Assembly (NCBI GenBank): GCA_914767715.1
Contig: OU612068.1
Location: 21,824,001-21,888,000 of the forward strand
DNA from: Membranipora membranacea
Lineage: Eukaryota > Bryozoa > Gymnolaemata > Cheilostomatida > Membraniporidae
Length of the DNA: 64,000 nucleotides
Direction: 5' to 3'
Shown: piece by piece, positions 25,701 through 41,051 of the stretch
How the letters are laid out: every line of letters begins with the position of its first letter
Numbering within the stretch: the stretch's first letter is position 1
Notes under the pieces: model-generated
Seen by the model: only the letters and a program-made list of their open reading frames with translations
Databases searched by the model: none
Told to the model about the DNA's origin: nothing
Translations under genes and position numbers: made by a program

Positions 25701-28700
25701 TTAGAACTGTGTATAGGCTGAGATACACAGTCAGCTAGCCATGGATTGACATCACTGAGTGTTTTTGTGGAGAAGAATTTATTGAGCAATAATTGGAAGA
25801 TCGTCTGGTTTGATCCCTTCTACAAATACATAACAGATAATTTTCAAATCGAATGCAAAATATGATTTCGAAAGCTGAAGAGCCGCGTGATGATGGCACA
25901 AAGTGACAGGACCAGAGACAGAAAACTCCATTTTAACCTGTTACCACACAAGAGAGTTACATCATTCAAAGTGAAAAGAAATTTTTTTTTGATTTCATAG
26001 CAAAAATAAGTTCAAGTATGAAATTAATTTTGCAGTCCCTGTTTATAAATGAAATGCTAGATTTGTGTTAAATTTTTCTACCTGAAAATCGTCTTCAGCG
26101 GTTGGTACAGAATCAAACAGCAAATATATGACCAGAAAGTGAAATTATTCTTTTACCTTGTTTGATTTTTTGAGCATCGCGGTTGTTCTCTCGTCAATAT
26201 CTGAGGCAGGGGTGACAACTACAGCCAGCATCATTCTACCACATATAAACATCTGCTGTAGCCCAAGTACATTAAACGGGAAAGGGTGGGTGGCTGATGG
26301 GTCTTCAATACTTTCAGGTATTAGAGAACACAGCCATGTAACTAAGGCTAAATAACTCACTGACCAGCTATCACCTGCAACAATAATGGTAAGAAATAAG
26401 AATAATATAACCATGTATAATGTTTAGTGTAACCTGTCAGATGAAAATGTTTGATATCTCCGTCTGTGAAACAGTGTAATTCTTGCGAATTTGTCTTTTT
26501 TAATAAAAATCTGTCTCTTCCCTGATGAAAAAATTCTATCAAGATATTTTAACACCAATCTTTTATTCTGTGAGTTAAATCCTGAGCAAGATTGCCAAAT
26601 TTTTTTCTATGATTATATTTTAACCTGTCCCAGACAAAGAAAGAAAAAATACATTCATTGTGTTTAAGAAAAGATTGAGAAATATTTGGTATTCATATAT
26701 TCTGGTTACCTTTATCGAGAGTGTTAGATGCCTGAGATCTGTGAGCCATTATCTCCCCATTACTGGAGAGATTTATAGTGAGCAGAGTTGTCTCCTTTTG
26801 CTGAGATATATTTGATGGAAGACTAGATAGCTCAGGTTCATAAGAGGAATCCTGTGGAATAGTTAGGAAAACAGTTCAAGAACATAATCTGATGTTAGTT
26901 AAATACCCGAGAGAGTACTCCCATATATATACTGGTTATAAAAGTTGTGAAAAATGTTCCCTTCGTTCCTTTGAAAAAGCCACTGGTCAGATGAAATGAA
27001 AACACTTGTGTTTAACACCCACTCGCAAAAGAGCAATCACTCATCAAATTGATTGATACCGGTTTAAAGGAGAAGGACACTTTTGATACATGTTAGGCTC
27101 AAAATTCAAGTTGATTTCTCCTCTCTTGAATTCTGCTGGATATAGACCTGTACAGAGCTGTAAAGCATAGTTTATCCTCTGACCTTCAAACAACCACAGG
27201 TGGACCAGGGAGGAGCCATTACAAAGTAACTTACATAATGATAGAGAGTGGGAGTGACTAACGCCGATGTCCTTCTCTTATCAGCTGTGTGGGTGGGCCT
27301 ACATGCCTCTAACTGTCCTCCGATCGTCTGCTTAGACTTCAATGTCTTCTCAGCTTCCAACTTTGCTTTCCTGTAATAACACAAAACAAACAAACCAATC
27401 AAATGGTACTGATCTGTGATGACAAGATGACAAGAATGAATAGGTTGGTTGTCAAAGAGTAACTTGAGATGCCAGTGGGCCATTGGTGGGATTCGAGCTG
27501 AAATGTGTGATCAAACATCGGAGATTGGCCAACACCTCTGAACCGAAATCCATCCTACCTTCCATTGTCTGTACTACTACTATGTTCATGAATGATACAT
27601 CAGATCGATATGAGCACATTGAATGCTGGGTTTAATACAAGTCAAATAACTATACACTCACAGATGAATATACATTCATTTATTTTTGTGTAAATACATT
27701 ATGAAGTTTACCTGGCCTTTTCAGTTGCTTCTAATTTTCTTTTTTTCTCGAGCTCGTTAGTCTCATTCACCACATTGCTATCTGTGTTAGCCTGTTGTGT
27801 TACGGGTGGTGTGGCCACCCCCTCTTCAGCTGAGGCAGTAGGTGTGTCAGAAGATGAGGTAGCGCTTCTATTAGCTATAGCTGCAGCAGTGAGAGGTCGT
27901 CTCGGCGGAGGCACTTTTCTTTAAAACAAAATTTGAGAAGTGAACATTTTACAACTAAAAACACATTGTACAATGAGCTCAATGTAAAGCATTCAACCCT
28001 AAAACATATGTCGATCATGCAGGCGGACGATGATGTCATAAACTGTAACTGACTCTGAGAACTTGATTTTCATCAATATGAGTGAGGTGAAACGAAATAA
28101 AAAATACCTGTCATATCCTTGTGGTGAAATCCTATCTTATCCCTATGTTGTGAGGAGCTTTCAAGACTTATCAAACTTGAAACATGCAGCATAAAATGAT
28201 TACAACTATAGGTAGATGGTATGGCATTGCTCTAAGGAACGTTTAAAACACATGAACAACACTGAACATTCCATGGGAAACAATTTACCTTTTTGGTGAT
28301 TTGAATTTGAATCTCTGTTCAGGAGGGGGAGGAGGTTCCCCTCTAGCTATAGCCTGTCGTATCCTCTGTCTCTGTTGTATCCATGAGTCTCGATCGTCTT
28401 CTCCTGATGAATCAGAGCTACTGTCTGAACTCTCCTCACTGCAATAATTTAGATAGTTGGCATGACATGGCAAAGTTGATCAAAATTGTCAAGTCAAGAT
28501 AGCCTGCGCTGGCATGGTTCAACAAGTATTACGGAGTGGTCAGAATCGCATCAATGAGAAACTTATGATGTATTCTACGTCACTCAACAGTTACAACTAC
28601 ATGGCAATGCTCAGTAATAACACAAACTCACTCTTTTTCGTTTATTTTCAGTACTCTTTGAACAACAGCGAGTCTGTTTTTTTCCTCTTCTAAACTTTGG

Positions 28701-31700
28701 CGAGATTTTCTCAGATCTATAAACACTGTGTCTCTAGCAGGTTCTTGAGCTGCTGGCTCCCTGGCACTGGTAAATCTTTCTCCTGCTGGTCTGGCGCTCA
28801 TCACTATTAGAAGAACAAGCCAAGAATTCATTGAAGGATTTTGAAATTTTTGGTAGCTTGTTCAAATATATTCAACTGATTGTAAAATGAAATCAATCGA
28901 ACCTTGATTCTTTTTGTTAACAGTACTGTTTACTGGAGATACACAGAGCTTTTAAACTGAATCCTAGTGTGGAAACGTGAATGAACCCTTTCAAGAATGC
29001 AGCTTGAAAGTCGTGTTGCTTGCTTAAACACGCATATATTAATATTCCACTTTTTTTCTAGAGAAGAATAAGTCCTTAGGACTTGTATAAGTCTCACCTC
29101 TGAGGTTTTGTGTATTTGACCCGCCTGTGCTCATGCCCGATGAAGCAGTTGCTGAGGACCTCACATGATCTCCATCACCAACAGGAAGTCGAAGGTCAAG
29201 GTCGTTGTCACATTCCTTCTCTCTAGACTCTGCTTCATACTTACTGAGACCCGCTGATTTAGCTTTTGCAGCCGAAGCCGCCTTCTGTCTTTTCTCAGCA
29301 CTGCAAAAGATAGTGATGAAGTGGTGACTATTATCAAGACGCTAAAAGGAACTTGATATTGTAGGGTGCCCATAGAAACAATCAGCATTCAATGACTTAT
29401 GTACAACTCTTGCTTTGTTATGATGTTATTTGATGATCAAACCAAGACAATGAGTGAACCAACTTCTTTCCTGTAATGCTGAATAGTCATCTTGTTAACA
29501 GTTAAGTTATCTCGCTGATGGCATCACATCGATTCAATTCGTCAGATACTAGTTTAAGAGCTCAAACTGTGCTTGGATAGCTGGAAGAAGCCTAACATTA
29601 TCAACCAGGAAAGTGGTTGATAATGTCATCCTACAACCTGCTTTCCTGGCACAGTTACTGAATATTTTATGATAAAAAAAGGTAATTTACCGTGTTGAGG
29701 CTCTGTCAGCACCGGACATGGGGTCGATGTCCATCTTCTGACCAGACTGCTTAGTGGACAAACCCACAAGTCTCTGCATCAACTCAGCAGACTTATTAGG
29801 ATCTGAAACATGATATTTGTTAGAATATGTGACTGATTATGAAAAAGATACTACAAATCGGAACAGTACCCATATATAATTTGCTGTCTGCCAGTTCTGG
29901 CAATGCCTGCACTTGGGCGCTGTTGAGTAAAAAGCATATAATAGCAAACAAGTTTCCCAGTACACAATCCCACCTCTGCTGTAACTCAGTCTAAAGCAGG
30001 CACAATAAGACTGGAGCGGCAGTCTGTAGTGTTTGGCGACCCCAATCATTGATTTCATCCATGTATATGGGGTTTTTACCCTGCATAGGGGACGGAGCAT
30101 TTTCTTCTGAGATATGATCCAGGGCCAGCTGATCTCAAGGTTAGGAAGTAAGCACCTAGCCCCTTTGGCCTAATTGGATAACTGATGTACCGGTCTGACA
30201 GTAAGTAAGGCGAAACAAATATCAATTTTTGTTAACCCCAACATCCGCCAGTGGCCAAGAAATATTATATGTTCCAATAAGCCAACATGTTTCGTCTAAA
30301 ATTAACTCACAGTCATTATGAACTAATAATACTTTTGTTCCGCAGACAAGCTCACCCTTAAAAGTGAGTAAATTAATCGTCGGTGGTGAACCGTTAGAAG
30401 AAATTAGAAGTGAGTACAAAAATTGAAGTGACATGTTTACTACACTAGAGCAAAATAATGGTAAAGCTAGAGATATGCACACAAGAAATGACTGAAGCAT
30501 ATTATATGCAAGTGATATAATATTTATTTTCAAACCTGATGATAACGATCCCTCTGTAATAAAGTTTCAAAGTTGCAAAACCAATTATACTGTTCATGTG
30601 AAACAAAAAATCAATCAGTCCATTATCCATTAAAGACTACCCGAAGACCAATGCATGCTATAGTCAGGCAGTTACTTATGATAAAGTTATGTCAGATTTG
30701 AATGGTAAAAAAATCCAATGCTTCACTTGGCATTGAAGCATTGAAATTGTATACCACGCAAATCTGACATAATTTTATCATAAATAACTGCCTGACTATA
30801 ACATGCATGTTCTGTAGTCAGAACCCATTTTTTCTCCTCCCTTCTCCATGTACATACCTCTATTAGAAGCGCGGTTATCTCCAGGTCGAATATCAAACAA
30901 GTCCACACTGGAGGATCGAGATCTTTGCTGTCTTCTGTGTTCATCCTCTACCACACTCTGCAACGCTACATCTGGAAACAAAAACATTAACAATAACAGC
31001 ATATAGAAACAGATCAACCAGAATATCAGAAAGTTGTTTATCACCAGATTTTCTTTACTTCTTGAGACAAGGATCAGGTGGCTAAGAACGACAAACTAAG
31101 TATTTTGTAAGGGATTTCCACTGGGCCAAATCATGTTGGATGATAACAAAATGTTAATTTCTTACTTTAAACCATTTAAAAATCTTTTCATTCATGGCAG
31201 TCCCTAAAATTAGAGCTCCTAATTACCTATAAATGGTCATATATACCTAAGTCCACATTGTCTAAAGTTCCTAGAGATAATCTCATTCTGCTTGACGCCT
31301 GATCTCTCCTGCTTGGTCTGGACTGCCTCTGTGTTCGGTTTGATATCCGTGGTGATGAAATATTAGCTCTATCTAAGCGTGGTGATGTGATATCCAGACT
31401 GTTTGATAAAGGAGACGATAAATCACTTCTGGGTGACGTGACATTCTGAGGCGCTGGTTCAGGCCATGCTTCTATCGTATCTCTGAAATTATATGTAGAA
31501 ATTTTATATTTTTTACAAAAAATTAATAGTTCCAACCATGCAACAGTACACTCTGCATTGAAAAGAGTTCAAGTTGGTTGGCGTGGCTGTCACTGATATA
31601 AACGTAGGCTGCCATTGTCTCCAGGCTCCCCACAACGATGACCCTACGTCTTGAGATGCATATTACATATTGCAAGACTTAATCCACAGGGCATTCTTTT

Positions 31701-33557
31701 TACTTTTTAAATATCCACCTTAACGTCGGTTGTGGTTTGCTTCTCCAATTTAGCTCCATCCAGGTATTGAAAAAAGTTTTGTGGGAAATGCTTGCAAAAT
31801 CACAGGAGGTTCAAACGGATTAACTGTATCCTAAAGCATAACCTTGCAATATTATGCAAGTCATGGTCTGGATATAGCACATGTTGAATGGTGTGCTGCA
31901 GAATTATCAACAGTGAATGTCACGTGATTGATTATTTAATCTTTGCACAGCTGAACAATGGATAACATCCAGGCACAGACGCAACAAGTAAACTGCTGCC
32001 AATAAGCGACAAAGTTTATCAAACCTGCGTATGTTGGTTAAAAAACCGCAAGGGTCAGTCACGCACCACATTCCGAAGAATGGGTGGCGAATTAGTTTGG
32101 CCGCAATATCTGCGTCAATTTGCTCTCAGTTTTTAGGCAGGTCGGACACACCTGGGGGTCCAACAATTCCCAGTAGTCAGCGGACTGCAGTGGGATTCGA
32201 ACCCACAACCTTCGACACTTGCATGGTCAAGACCGGCGCTCTAACCACTGAGGCACCTCCACCTCCGTATTTCAAGAAAATTACTTTTCTTCTATTATTT
32301 TCCTGGCACAACCATAACCACCATAACATTTCACCAGATGGCAAACAAGTTGATACATTTCGTTATATCATTAAATTATAAAATATGACTTACCTATTAT
32401 CCATAGTGGAGAGGTTGACATTACACATGAGATCAGCCAGTTCTCTGTCTACCCCTCTTACATCAGTACTAAACAGTAGCTCATCAGTTATAGGAGTGGG
32501 CTGGATTATCTCAGCATCTCTGGGGGACTGCCTTATAAAATCTTCCTGTGGGTGGTCGTCCTCACCTGCAAGATTCATGTGAATATTATATTTAGGTAGT
32601 ATATGGGGTCACAGTAAAAATATTAATTTGTGTGTGATCCATTAAATCACCAGCTCGATCGGATGAGTTAACCAAATCATGCTCCCAAAGAAAGCTGGAT
32701 GATGAACCGGTCTAATAACAAGCTTCAATTTGTAATGAGTTGACTTGCCAGTTGCATAGACAATGCTAACCATAGACAAAAAATACCACATGTTGTGTAC
32801 TTTGTCTATGATGCTGACCTTGATTGTATGCAGGCTTCCATGACCAATGATCATTGAGTTCAGAAGAAGTGAGACTTTCATCTAAATCTTTGTCTGCATC
32901 TTCGACTACAAGTTGACCATAGCTAGCAGGCCTCTGAAATATCTCGACATCATCATCAGAGTCGTCCTAAACAATGAGTTTGTTAAGAACATTACAATGG
33001 AGGCATGCAATCAAACTTAGGAATGGTTGATTAAAAACAAACTGCGCCAGGTTGCCCTCTGTTTGCAGGCAGGTCAGCGCACACCTGGGGGTCAATCAAA
33101 CCCCAGCAGTCGATGGACTGCAGTATGATTTGACCCCACGACCTTCAAATTTTGCATGCTAAAGGAACAGCGCTATAAACAACTGAGCCACCTCCTGCTC
33201 ATAAGACAAAATGATTAATAGGAAGGCTGGTCATCATGAAGAATGAGCTGAAATCCGGCTAATCTTGAATAGTTGGTTTTAGGTTCATATCATTTGTCTT
33301 TAAATTACATGGTTAGTTGCTAGTGGGATCGATAGTCAGTTTCTAGCAGACAGAATATATTATATATTATAACATTTCACCTCGAAATCAGAATCTCCGT
33401 CATCAAGTGAAGGCAGCTTCTGTTCTATCTCTTTCAGCATAGCATCAAATTTGGGTTTCATACCAGCATTGCTGCTGATATAAGAACTCGAGGCGAGTGC
33501 TCCTGCTTCTTCATCATCACTAATAGCTTCATTGTGCTGATTCCTTTGAGCTGCCAT
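15153..33557 (-). CDS. DNAAF8: DNAAF8-like axonemal dynein assembly factor with NDK-like modules
   Basis: Thirty-two exons, 1739 codons: 33557-33381, 32966-32819, 32565-32394, 31482-31247, 30971-30858, 29802-29691, 29300-29098, 28803-28632, 28438-28289, 27918-27712, 27370-27235, 26851-26710, 26374-26157, 25819-25628, 25277-25164, 24759-24606, 24243-24100, 23741-23549, 22969-22794, 22550-22464, 22126-21879, 21561-21429, 20203-20064, 19760-19626, 19261-19089, 18737-18437, 18012-17817, 17384-17214, 16731-16605, 16237-16061, 15796-15724, 15251-15153. All have GT..AG borders and consistent phases. FDAMLKEIEQKLPSLD near residue 35 matches WDAILKAVKDQLPSLD of human DNAAF8 (C16orf71), a factor of the cytoplasmic foci where axonemal dyneins are assembled. 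Residues 1-655 are acidic, Ser/Arg-rich and probably disordered (a charged stretch AEKRQKAASAAKAK and a proline run PPPPPE). Residues about 657-1739 carry serial NDK-like modules. Human DNAAF8 is about 520 residues, so this form is far longer. Exons are firm; orthology rests mainly on the N-terminal motif. Confidence 0.8.
16949..16971. repeat. (AT)n microsatellite
   Basis: Uninterrupted TA/AT dinucleotide run in an intron of the DNAAF8 homolog. Similar runs lie at 20029-20053 and 36490-36512. Confidence 0.9.
17214..18737 (-). other. NDK-like module 3 of the DNAAF8 homolog, catalytic His lost
   Basis: Exons 26-28, residues about 1359-1581: the clearest NDK fold in the protein. TVLIMKPSALAKRNLAKLL is strand 1 and helix 1 (NDK consensus T..IIKPDA), RFHIVGMRLIKLTDFEA is strand 2, SLILALYRENAVKKLLDLLG then PEDSKKAKQL is the ALxGENAV..LLGPTDP segment, and IKKFFPEG is the conserved end. 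The active-site motif N-x-x-H-G-S-D-S is replaced by N-A-F-Y-A-S-R-S, so the phospho-acceptor histidine is a tyrosine. Kinase activity is therefore not expected. A linker rich in TPPK repeats precedes it. Confidence 0.75.
20029..20053. repeat. (AT)n microsatellite
   Basis: TA/AT dinucleotide run immediately downstream (minus strand) of the exon ending at 20064. Confidence 0.9.
20375..20430. repeat. Hairpin with 14-bp perfect arms
   Basis: CTGTTCCGAGTTGC at 20375-20388 and its exact complement at 20417-20430, with partial pairing continuing outward (CTTTCT against AGAAAAG). Intronic; probably a small palindromic MITE. Confidence 0.7.
20802..21052. mobile_element. MITE family A, copy 1
   Basis: Its ends are diverged inverted copies of TGCATGTTATAGTCAGGCAG followed by TACTTATGATAAAGTTATGT. 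The same termini bound copies at 30630-30822 and 63313-63490. This copy is longest and most diverged. Lies in a DNAAF8 intron. Confidence 0.6.
21429..22969 (-). other. NDK-like module 2 of the DNAAF8 homolog
   Basis: Exons 19-22, residues about 995-1209. It shows the alternation of NDK domains: a hydrophobic strand (ADIFLVISPLL), a helix, then RGFHLRGLRRRRLTQKQ, then a later strand and helix (RPALLLQLSKENALHNSSSL) resembling the phospho-acceptor half of NDKs (ALVLSGENAV). No catalytic residues are recognisable. Weaker than module 1 and the module at 17214-18737. Confidence 0.5.
23328..23527. mobile_element. Compact 200-bp MITE (family B)
   Basis: Imperfect terminal inverted repeats: CACTGACACTGTTAACACGT at the left, and CATACTGATCACGTGATATA as the inverted right end. 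Inside, ATGTCTCTTATCGTTAGAG is answered by an inverted ATATCTCTGATAGTAGAG. It is the uninterrupted version of the nested element at 3817-6540 and lies 21 bp from the end of the DNAAF8 exon at 23549. Confidence 0.65.
24100..26374 (-). other. NDK-like module 1 of the DNAAF8 homolog
   Basis: Exons 13-17, residues about 657-930. Exon 17 reads LARPVWLEELGPMDPVLARH then TDPNSLIALFGG, which aligns with the NDK segment LLGPTDPxxAxxxxPxSLRxxFG. The preceding exon ends DISGLRLATP, like the NDK second strand (GFKIVGLRL). Exon 13 holds hydrophobic strands (LAVVVTPASD). The usual HGSDS motif is not seen after the last exon. Interpretation as an NDK fold is by motif only. Confidence 0.6.
24430..24520. repeat. 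Palindromic MITE-like repeat
   Basis: AGCCAATGTTAGGGCTCTCA at the left and an inverted relative (ATAGTCAACACATTGGCTAA) at the right. Related fragments occur at 20515-20580 (CCAATCAGGGCCAACACATT) and near 255-285. Intronic. Confidence 0.55.
30222..30533 (-). other. Unexplained 103-codon open frame in a DNAAF8 intron
   Basis: Minus-strand open frame inside the intron between exons 5 and 6 of the DNAAF8 homolog. Its second half has protein-like composition (NLLTFKGELVCGTKVLLVHN) but I recognise no family. It carries no obvious matching splice sites. It may be a decayed mobile-element gene or chance. Confidence 0.25.
30630..30822. mobile_element. MITE family A, copy 2
   Basis: About 190 bp with long inverted repeats: ATGCTATAGTCAGGCAGTTA, then CTTATGATAAAGTTATGTCA at the left, mirrored at the right end (TAACTGCCTGACTATAACAT). 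It ends 36 bp from DNAAF8 exon 5. Confidence 0.75.
32040..32265 (-). repeat. tRNA-derived SINE, best copy
   Basis: Read on the minus strand it begins GGAGGTGCCTCAGTGGTTAG (RNA polymerase III A box), then GGTTGTGGGTTCGAATCCCA (B box), followed by a non-tRNA body with CCCCCAGGTGTGTCCGACCT. The spacing is that of a tRNA. It shares head and body with 33045-33200, so it is a dispersed SINE rather than a tRNA gene. In a DNAAF8 intron. Confidence 0.8.
33045..33200 (-). repeat. tRNA-derived SINE, second copy
   Basis: Same orientation and order as 32040-32265: a GCTCAGTTG A-box region near 33185, a degenerate B box (GGGGTCAAATC) near 33130, then CTGCAGTCCATCGACTGCTG and the body motif CCCCCAGGTGTGCGCTGACC. 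Diverged from the first copy. In DNAAF8 intron 1. Confidence 0.75.
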
Positions 33558-34490
33558 TTCTACAATGGTACAGAGAGTTACACGTGTTTTGCAAAAGATA
33601 AAGGACTTTGAATGGGATTAACTGTTCTGCTTCCCAAGGAGCTTGACTTAACCTTCTCAAAATTATAGCCCCTCATAAAGATGGCAGTGGGGTACTGAAA
33701 CCGAAGGTGCGCCAGTTCATAGTCAGTGGCAGGCCATACAAAGATATAATAAGAACGTATGCCCAATCAAACTGAATGCGAAGATACCCTTGCAACTAAC
33801 CTAATGCAATGCAAACTTAGTATTCCATGTGTATACAATAGACCTGCGCTGTTACCAATGTAATGTCTAATAAGTAAAATAAGCACTCTAATGCCCAAGA
33901 CATCTTTTCTCTTTAGAAACAAAATCAAATCAATTGGTACCTTCTTCCATCCATGTTTTTAAAAAGCAAGCTCACTTAACTTTTACTGCAGATTGTCAAA
34001 TAGTGATAGTCAAGAGCTCACATCCCAAATACATGTACCAATTTTAATACTCCTTGCATGCTCATTGGGTTTAATCTTACAACCTATTTGCTCTGTCTCC
34101 TTCAGTTGTTGTGGTCTGTGACATTAACCAATGAACTCCCTCTTCATTGCATTAACTAATCGATGATTTGAAAGGTCCATTCATTTCAAAATTAACAATC
34201 AGATTCTGCAAATAATGACATTGAATATGGACTGCTTGAGATCCTGTGGTACATTATGATATCGAAAACAACCACCACTCCCTTATGGCACATACTAATA
34301 TACTATTTTACTTACCTCACGATTTGTTCGGTCAAAAATCAAGAAAATGCTCAAATTTTGCAGTCTAAAGCTAAAAAGCGTCCTTGGTGAGGGCAGCCAT
34401 GTTTAGTGATATGGCTTGAGAAAATGAATCTGATTGGACATTCCAACCCATACGCGCCAATGATTTTTCATTTCACAAAAGGAAGAAAAC
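33558..34490. promoter_or_regulatory. Divergent intergenic region, DNAAF8 / PSMA2
   Basis: The start codons of DNAAF8 (minus) and PSMA2 (plus) are 933 bp apart with no other gene between, so both promoters must lie here unless non-coding first exons lie elsewhere. No TATA box at a convincing distance or CpG cluster stands out. Confidence 0.5.
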
Positions 34491-38634
<4,144 letters not shown>

Positions 38635-39280
38635 AGAGGGAAGACTCTAGATCATTGTTCTATCATTGTAAAATAGAGTGTACCGCTAGGCCCCAAGTCA
38701 ACAAAATGTGTGACAGGAAAGACCGATTATTATAAATTAGTAAAATTGATGCACTGAACTGTATTTTGGTTAAAACTGTTAATAAAACAACATATTTATG
38801 CTACAAAATATTCTTGAATTGAAATTATACGTAAATCCAAAGTGTTATACATTTGAACTTAATACGATGTATGAGATGAAAAACTGCATGAGCTTTAGGC
38901 ATAAGTAGAAAACTCTCTTGTGTTCACCTATGCTTGTTGATTAAAAAAGTGGTCGGAATTATTTGATTTATTAAAAAATTGGAAGCTCAATAAAGAACAC
39001 GCACCTGAGAAGAGGGCTCAAACAGCCGTAAGAAATACAAAAAAAAATAAGCGAGTGTTGTTTTATCTAAAGAATAATGAAATTAACCTGTACTCATACA
39101 TACTGGGAGGATGGGCGTCCCACTCGCCCTGGTTCAACCACAACAAATTTCATTGTTATCTAATCAAAGAGTGTCTTTAACTCCTTGATCTAATAATGTG
39201 TGTGAAGCGATTTTGGAGTTGTGTGATCTTGTGAGCTATGGGATTGCCACACCTAAGTGAGGTAAACATGCACAATTTAA
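38635..39280. other. Convergent 3' regions of PSMA2 and the ankyrin gene
   Basis: About 650 bp between two stop codons facing each other. It holds the PSMA2 polyadenylation signal and AT-rich sequence; nothing else recognised. Confidence 0.5.
38781..38786 (+). terminator. PSMA2 polyadenylation signal
   Basis: AATAAA 147 bases after the PSMA2 stop codon, the first such hexamer downstream. Confidence 0.65.
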
Positions 39281-41051
39281 TTAAACAGTCATGCTAAGCC
39301 TGCGATTAGCAGCCTTTTGAGATCTGGGAGATGGTTGACATACAGTACCTCTCCTACCACTGTTTCTCTGGAAGGCTGCCACAGAGGAATGCCTGCGTTT
39401 ACCTCCGCTATCCCTACCGCTGCTGGTGGACAGCGGAGGCAGGTCATCAGCTATAGAGGATTGTGCGTCATCAGGGTCTACTACAGATTCCTCCTCAACA
39501 ATCAGAGGTACTGCTGCTTCTCTAAATGCCTCGCTGTAAATAGACACAAGGGGAGGTTAGGGTCATTAAATCCAAACTGGGATCAAAATCCGATTAGACT
39601 CATGGGGAGGTTAGGGTCATTAAATCCTAACTGGTATCTAAAACCTAATAAAACTAAATTGTTCAACATATACAAACAATAAACTTGAACATTTATGTTT
39701 TATTTACTGATAATCTGCAGACCATTTTGATGGTCTCAAATTTACATTTTACTAATTACTAGCGGTCATTACATCGGTCAAAAAGATTAGAGAATTGCAT
39801 TGTTTTCATGTATCTAAATATGTCACAAGCCAATGGGTTGAATGCTTCCAAGACAATATATCAATATAGTGCAACTACCACATTTAACTTATTGGCCTAT
39901 TTCTTACACCCCTTCCTATAACTCTCTAAATATTTTGATTGATAGCGCTCTGTATCAAAGTTAATTTTAGATCTCAATATTGCCCTTATTGACAAATCTT
40001 TTGGTTTTAATTAGCGCCAAGAATTAATATATTGTATTTGGCCATTTATTTTGCCTATATGTGATAAATCAATTACTTGGGCTGATAGTATTTTGATCTT
40101 TGAACAAGGAATTTGGTTTTAATGCGTCTTTTGGCTGAATGGACGGACAAACCTGTATTGCTGGGAGTATTTGGTCCACATCACGGGCAGCGTTTCCCTC
40201 CATGTACTACTCGCTGCTAGTTCTGCGCTCCTGGCCTGGCGTTTCCCGTTCATAGCCAAACCTCTCAATGAGTCAAGTCGTGACAGTTCTGTTCTATCAA
40301 CGAATCCAACATGCTTTACTATAACTGGTCTCAGTTTTAAACAAATTTGCGGTTTTGGTTTGGAGGGCTTGGTTCTAAGTGGAGCAATCATGGGTTTAAG
40401 GCGATTGCGCTCTTGCCGTAAAGCAATAACCCGAGAAGTTGAGCTTGACTCTACTGAGTTCGATCTTCTATCGCTAGATGAAGAAGCAGACTGACTGTTA
40501 GTAGCACCATCGGATGGCTCAGGGGGGAAAGGGCTGACTACGCATACAGAGCGTTCCGCCCCTGCCTCCACCAGGAGTTGTACGACCTCATGTGATTCGG
40601 CTTGCACAGCCACCTGCAGTGGTGTGAGCCCATCTCTATTTTTGACCTCCATAGATAAATGATAACGTTTGAGTTGCTGGATAAGCTGTCGTGCAATGTT
40701 TGAGTTACCATTAGTGGCAGTGAAATGTAGGGCAGTGTTGCCAGTCCTTTTACATTTAGCATTTACGTGACAATCCAACGAGTTGAGTAGTACACTGACA
40801 AGCTGTACTCTCTGATTGATACAGGCGTAATGCAGAGTATTAAGTCCATATTTGTCTCGAGTTGCCACTCTGGCACCCGTCTGGAGCAGAGCCGTCGCGA
40901 GCCCCACTCCTTTGCCTTCCTCTTTTATAAACGCACAATGTATAAGGGCTGTCCTCTCTTCCTTGTCGCACCACTGATTAACATCTTCCGGATTATAGTC
41001 CAGAAAACTGATAGCTTTGGTGTAGTTTCCTTGCTTGATTGCGACGAACAT
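39281..41051 (-). CDS. Ankyrin-repeat protein with Ser-rich basic tail
   Basis: Two exons, 41051-40153 and 39533-39281, 383 codons in frame across a GT..AG intron. An in-frame TGA lies nine codons upstream of the ATG, which fixes the start of this frame. Residues 1-170 form a capping helix (MFVAIKQGNYTKAISFL) and about four ankyrin repeats, marked by ERTALIHCA, GLNTLHYACINQR, GNTALHFTATNGN and GLTPLQVAVQAESHEVVQLL. A Ser-rich linker (about 185-205) and a basic region (RLKPMIAPLRTKPSKPKPQI) follow. Exon 2 is acidic, then basic (SGGKRRHSSVAAFQR, RRLSMTV end). No signal peptide or membrane segment. Ankyrin repeats bind proteins; the partner cannot be predicted. I do not recognise an ortholog, although the repeat layout recalls the ANKRD34 group. 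Confidence 0.85.
39550..39640. repeat. Direct repeat pair, 54-bp period
   Basis: GGGGAGGTTAGGGTCATTAA occurs twice, at about 39550 and 39604, with diverging flanks. Lies in the ankyrin gene's intron beside the exon 2 acceptor. Confidence 0.8.

Noticed and set aside
27480-27545. tRNA-like GGGATTCGAGC (inverted B-box-like) sequence.
   Set aside because: No convincing A box, and it lacks the SINE body seen in the other copies.
30160-30210. tRNA-Arg-like stretch GGCCTAATTGGATAACTGAT.
   Set aside because: No B box or acceptor stem follows at tRNA spacing.
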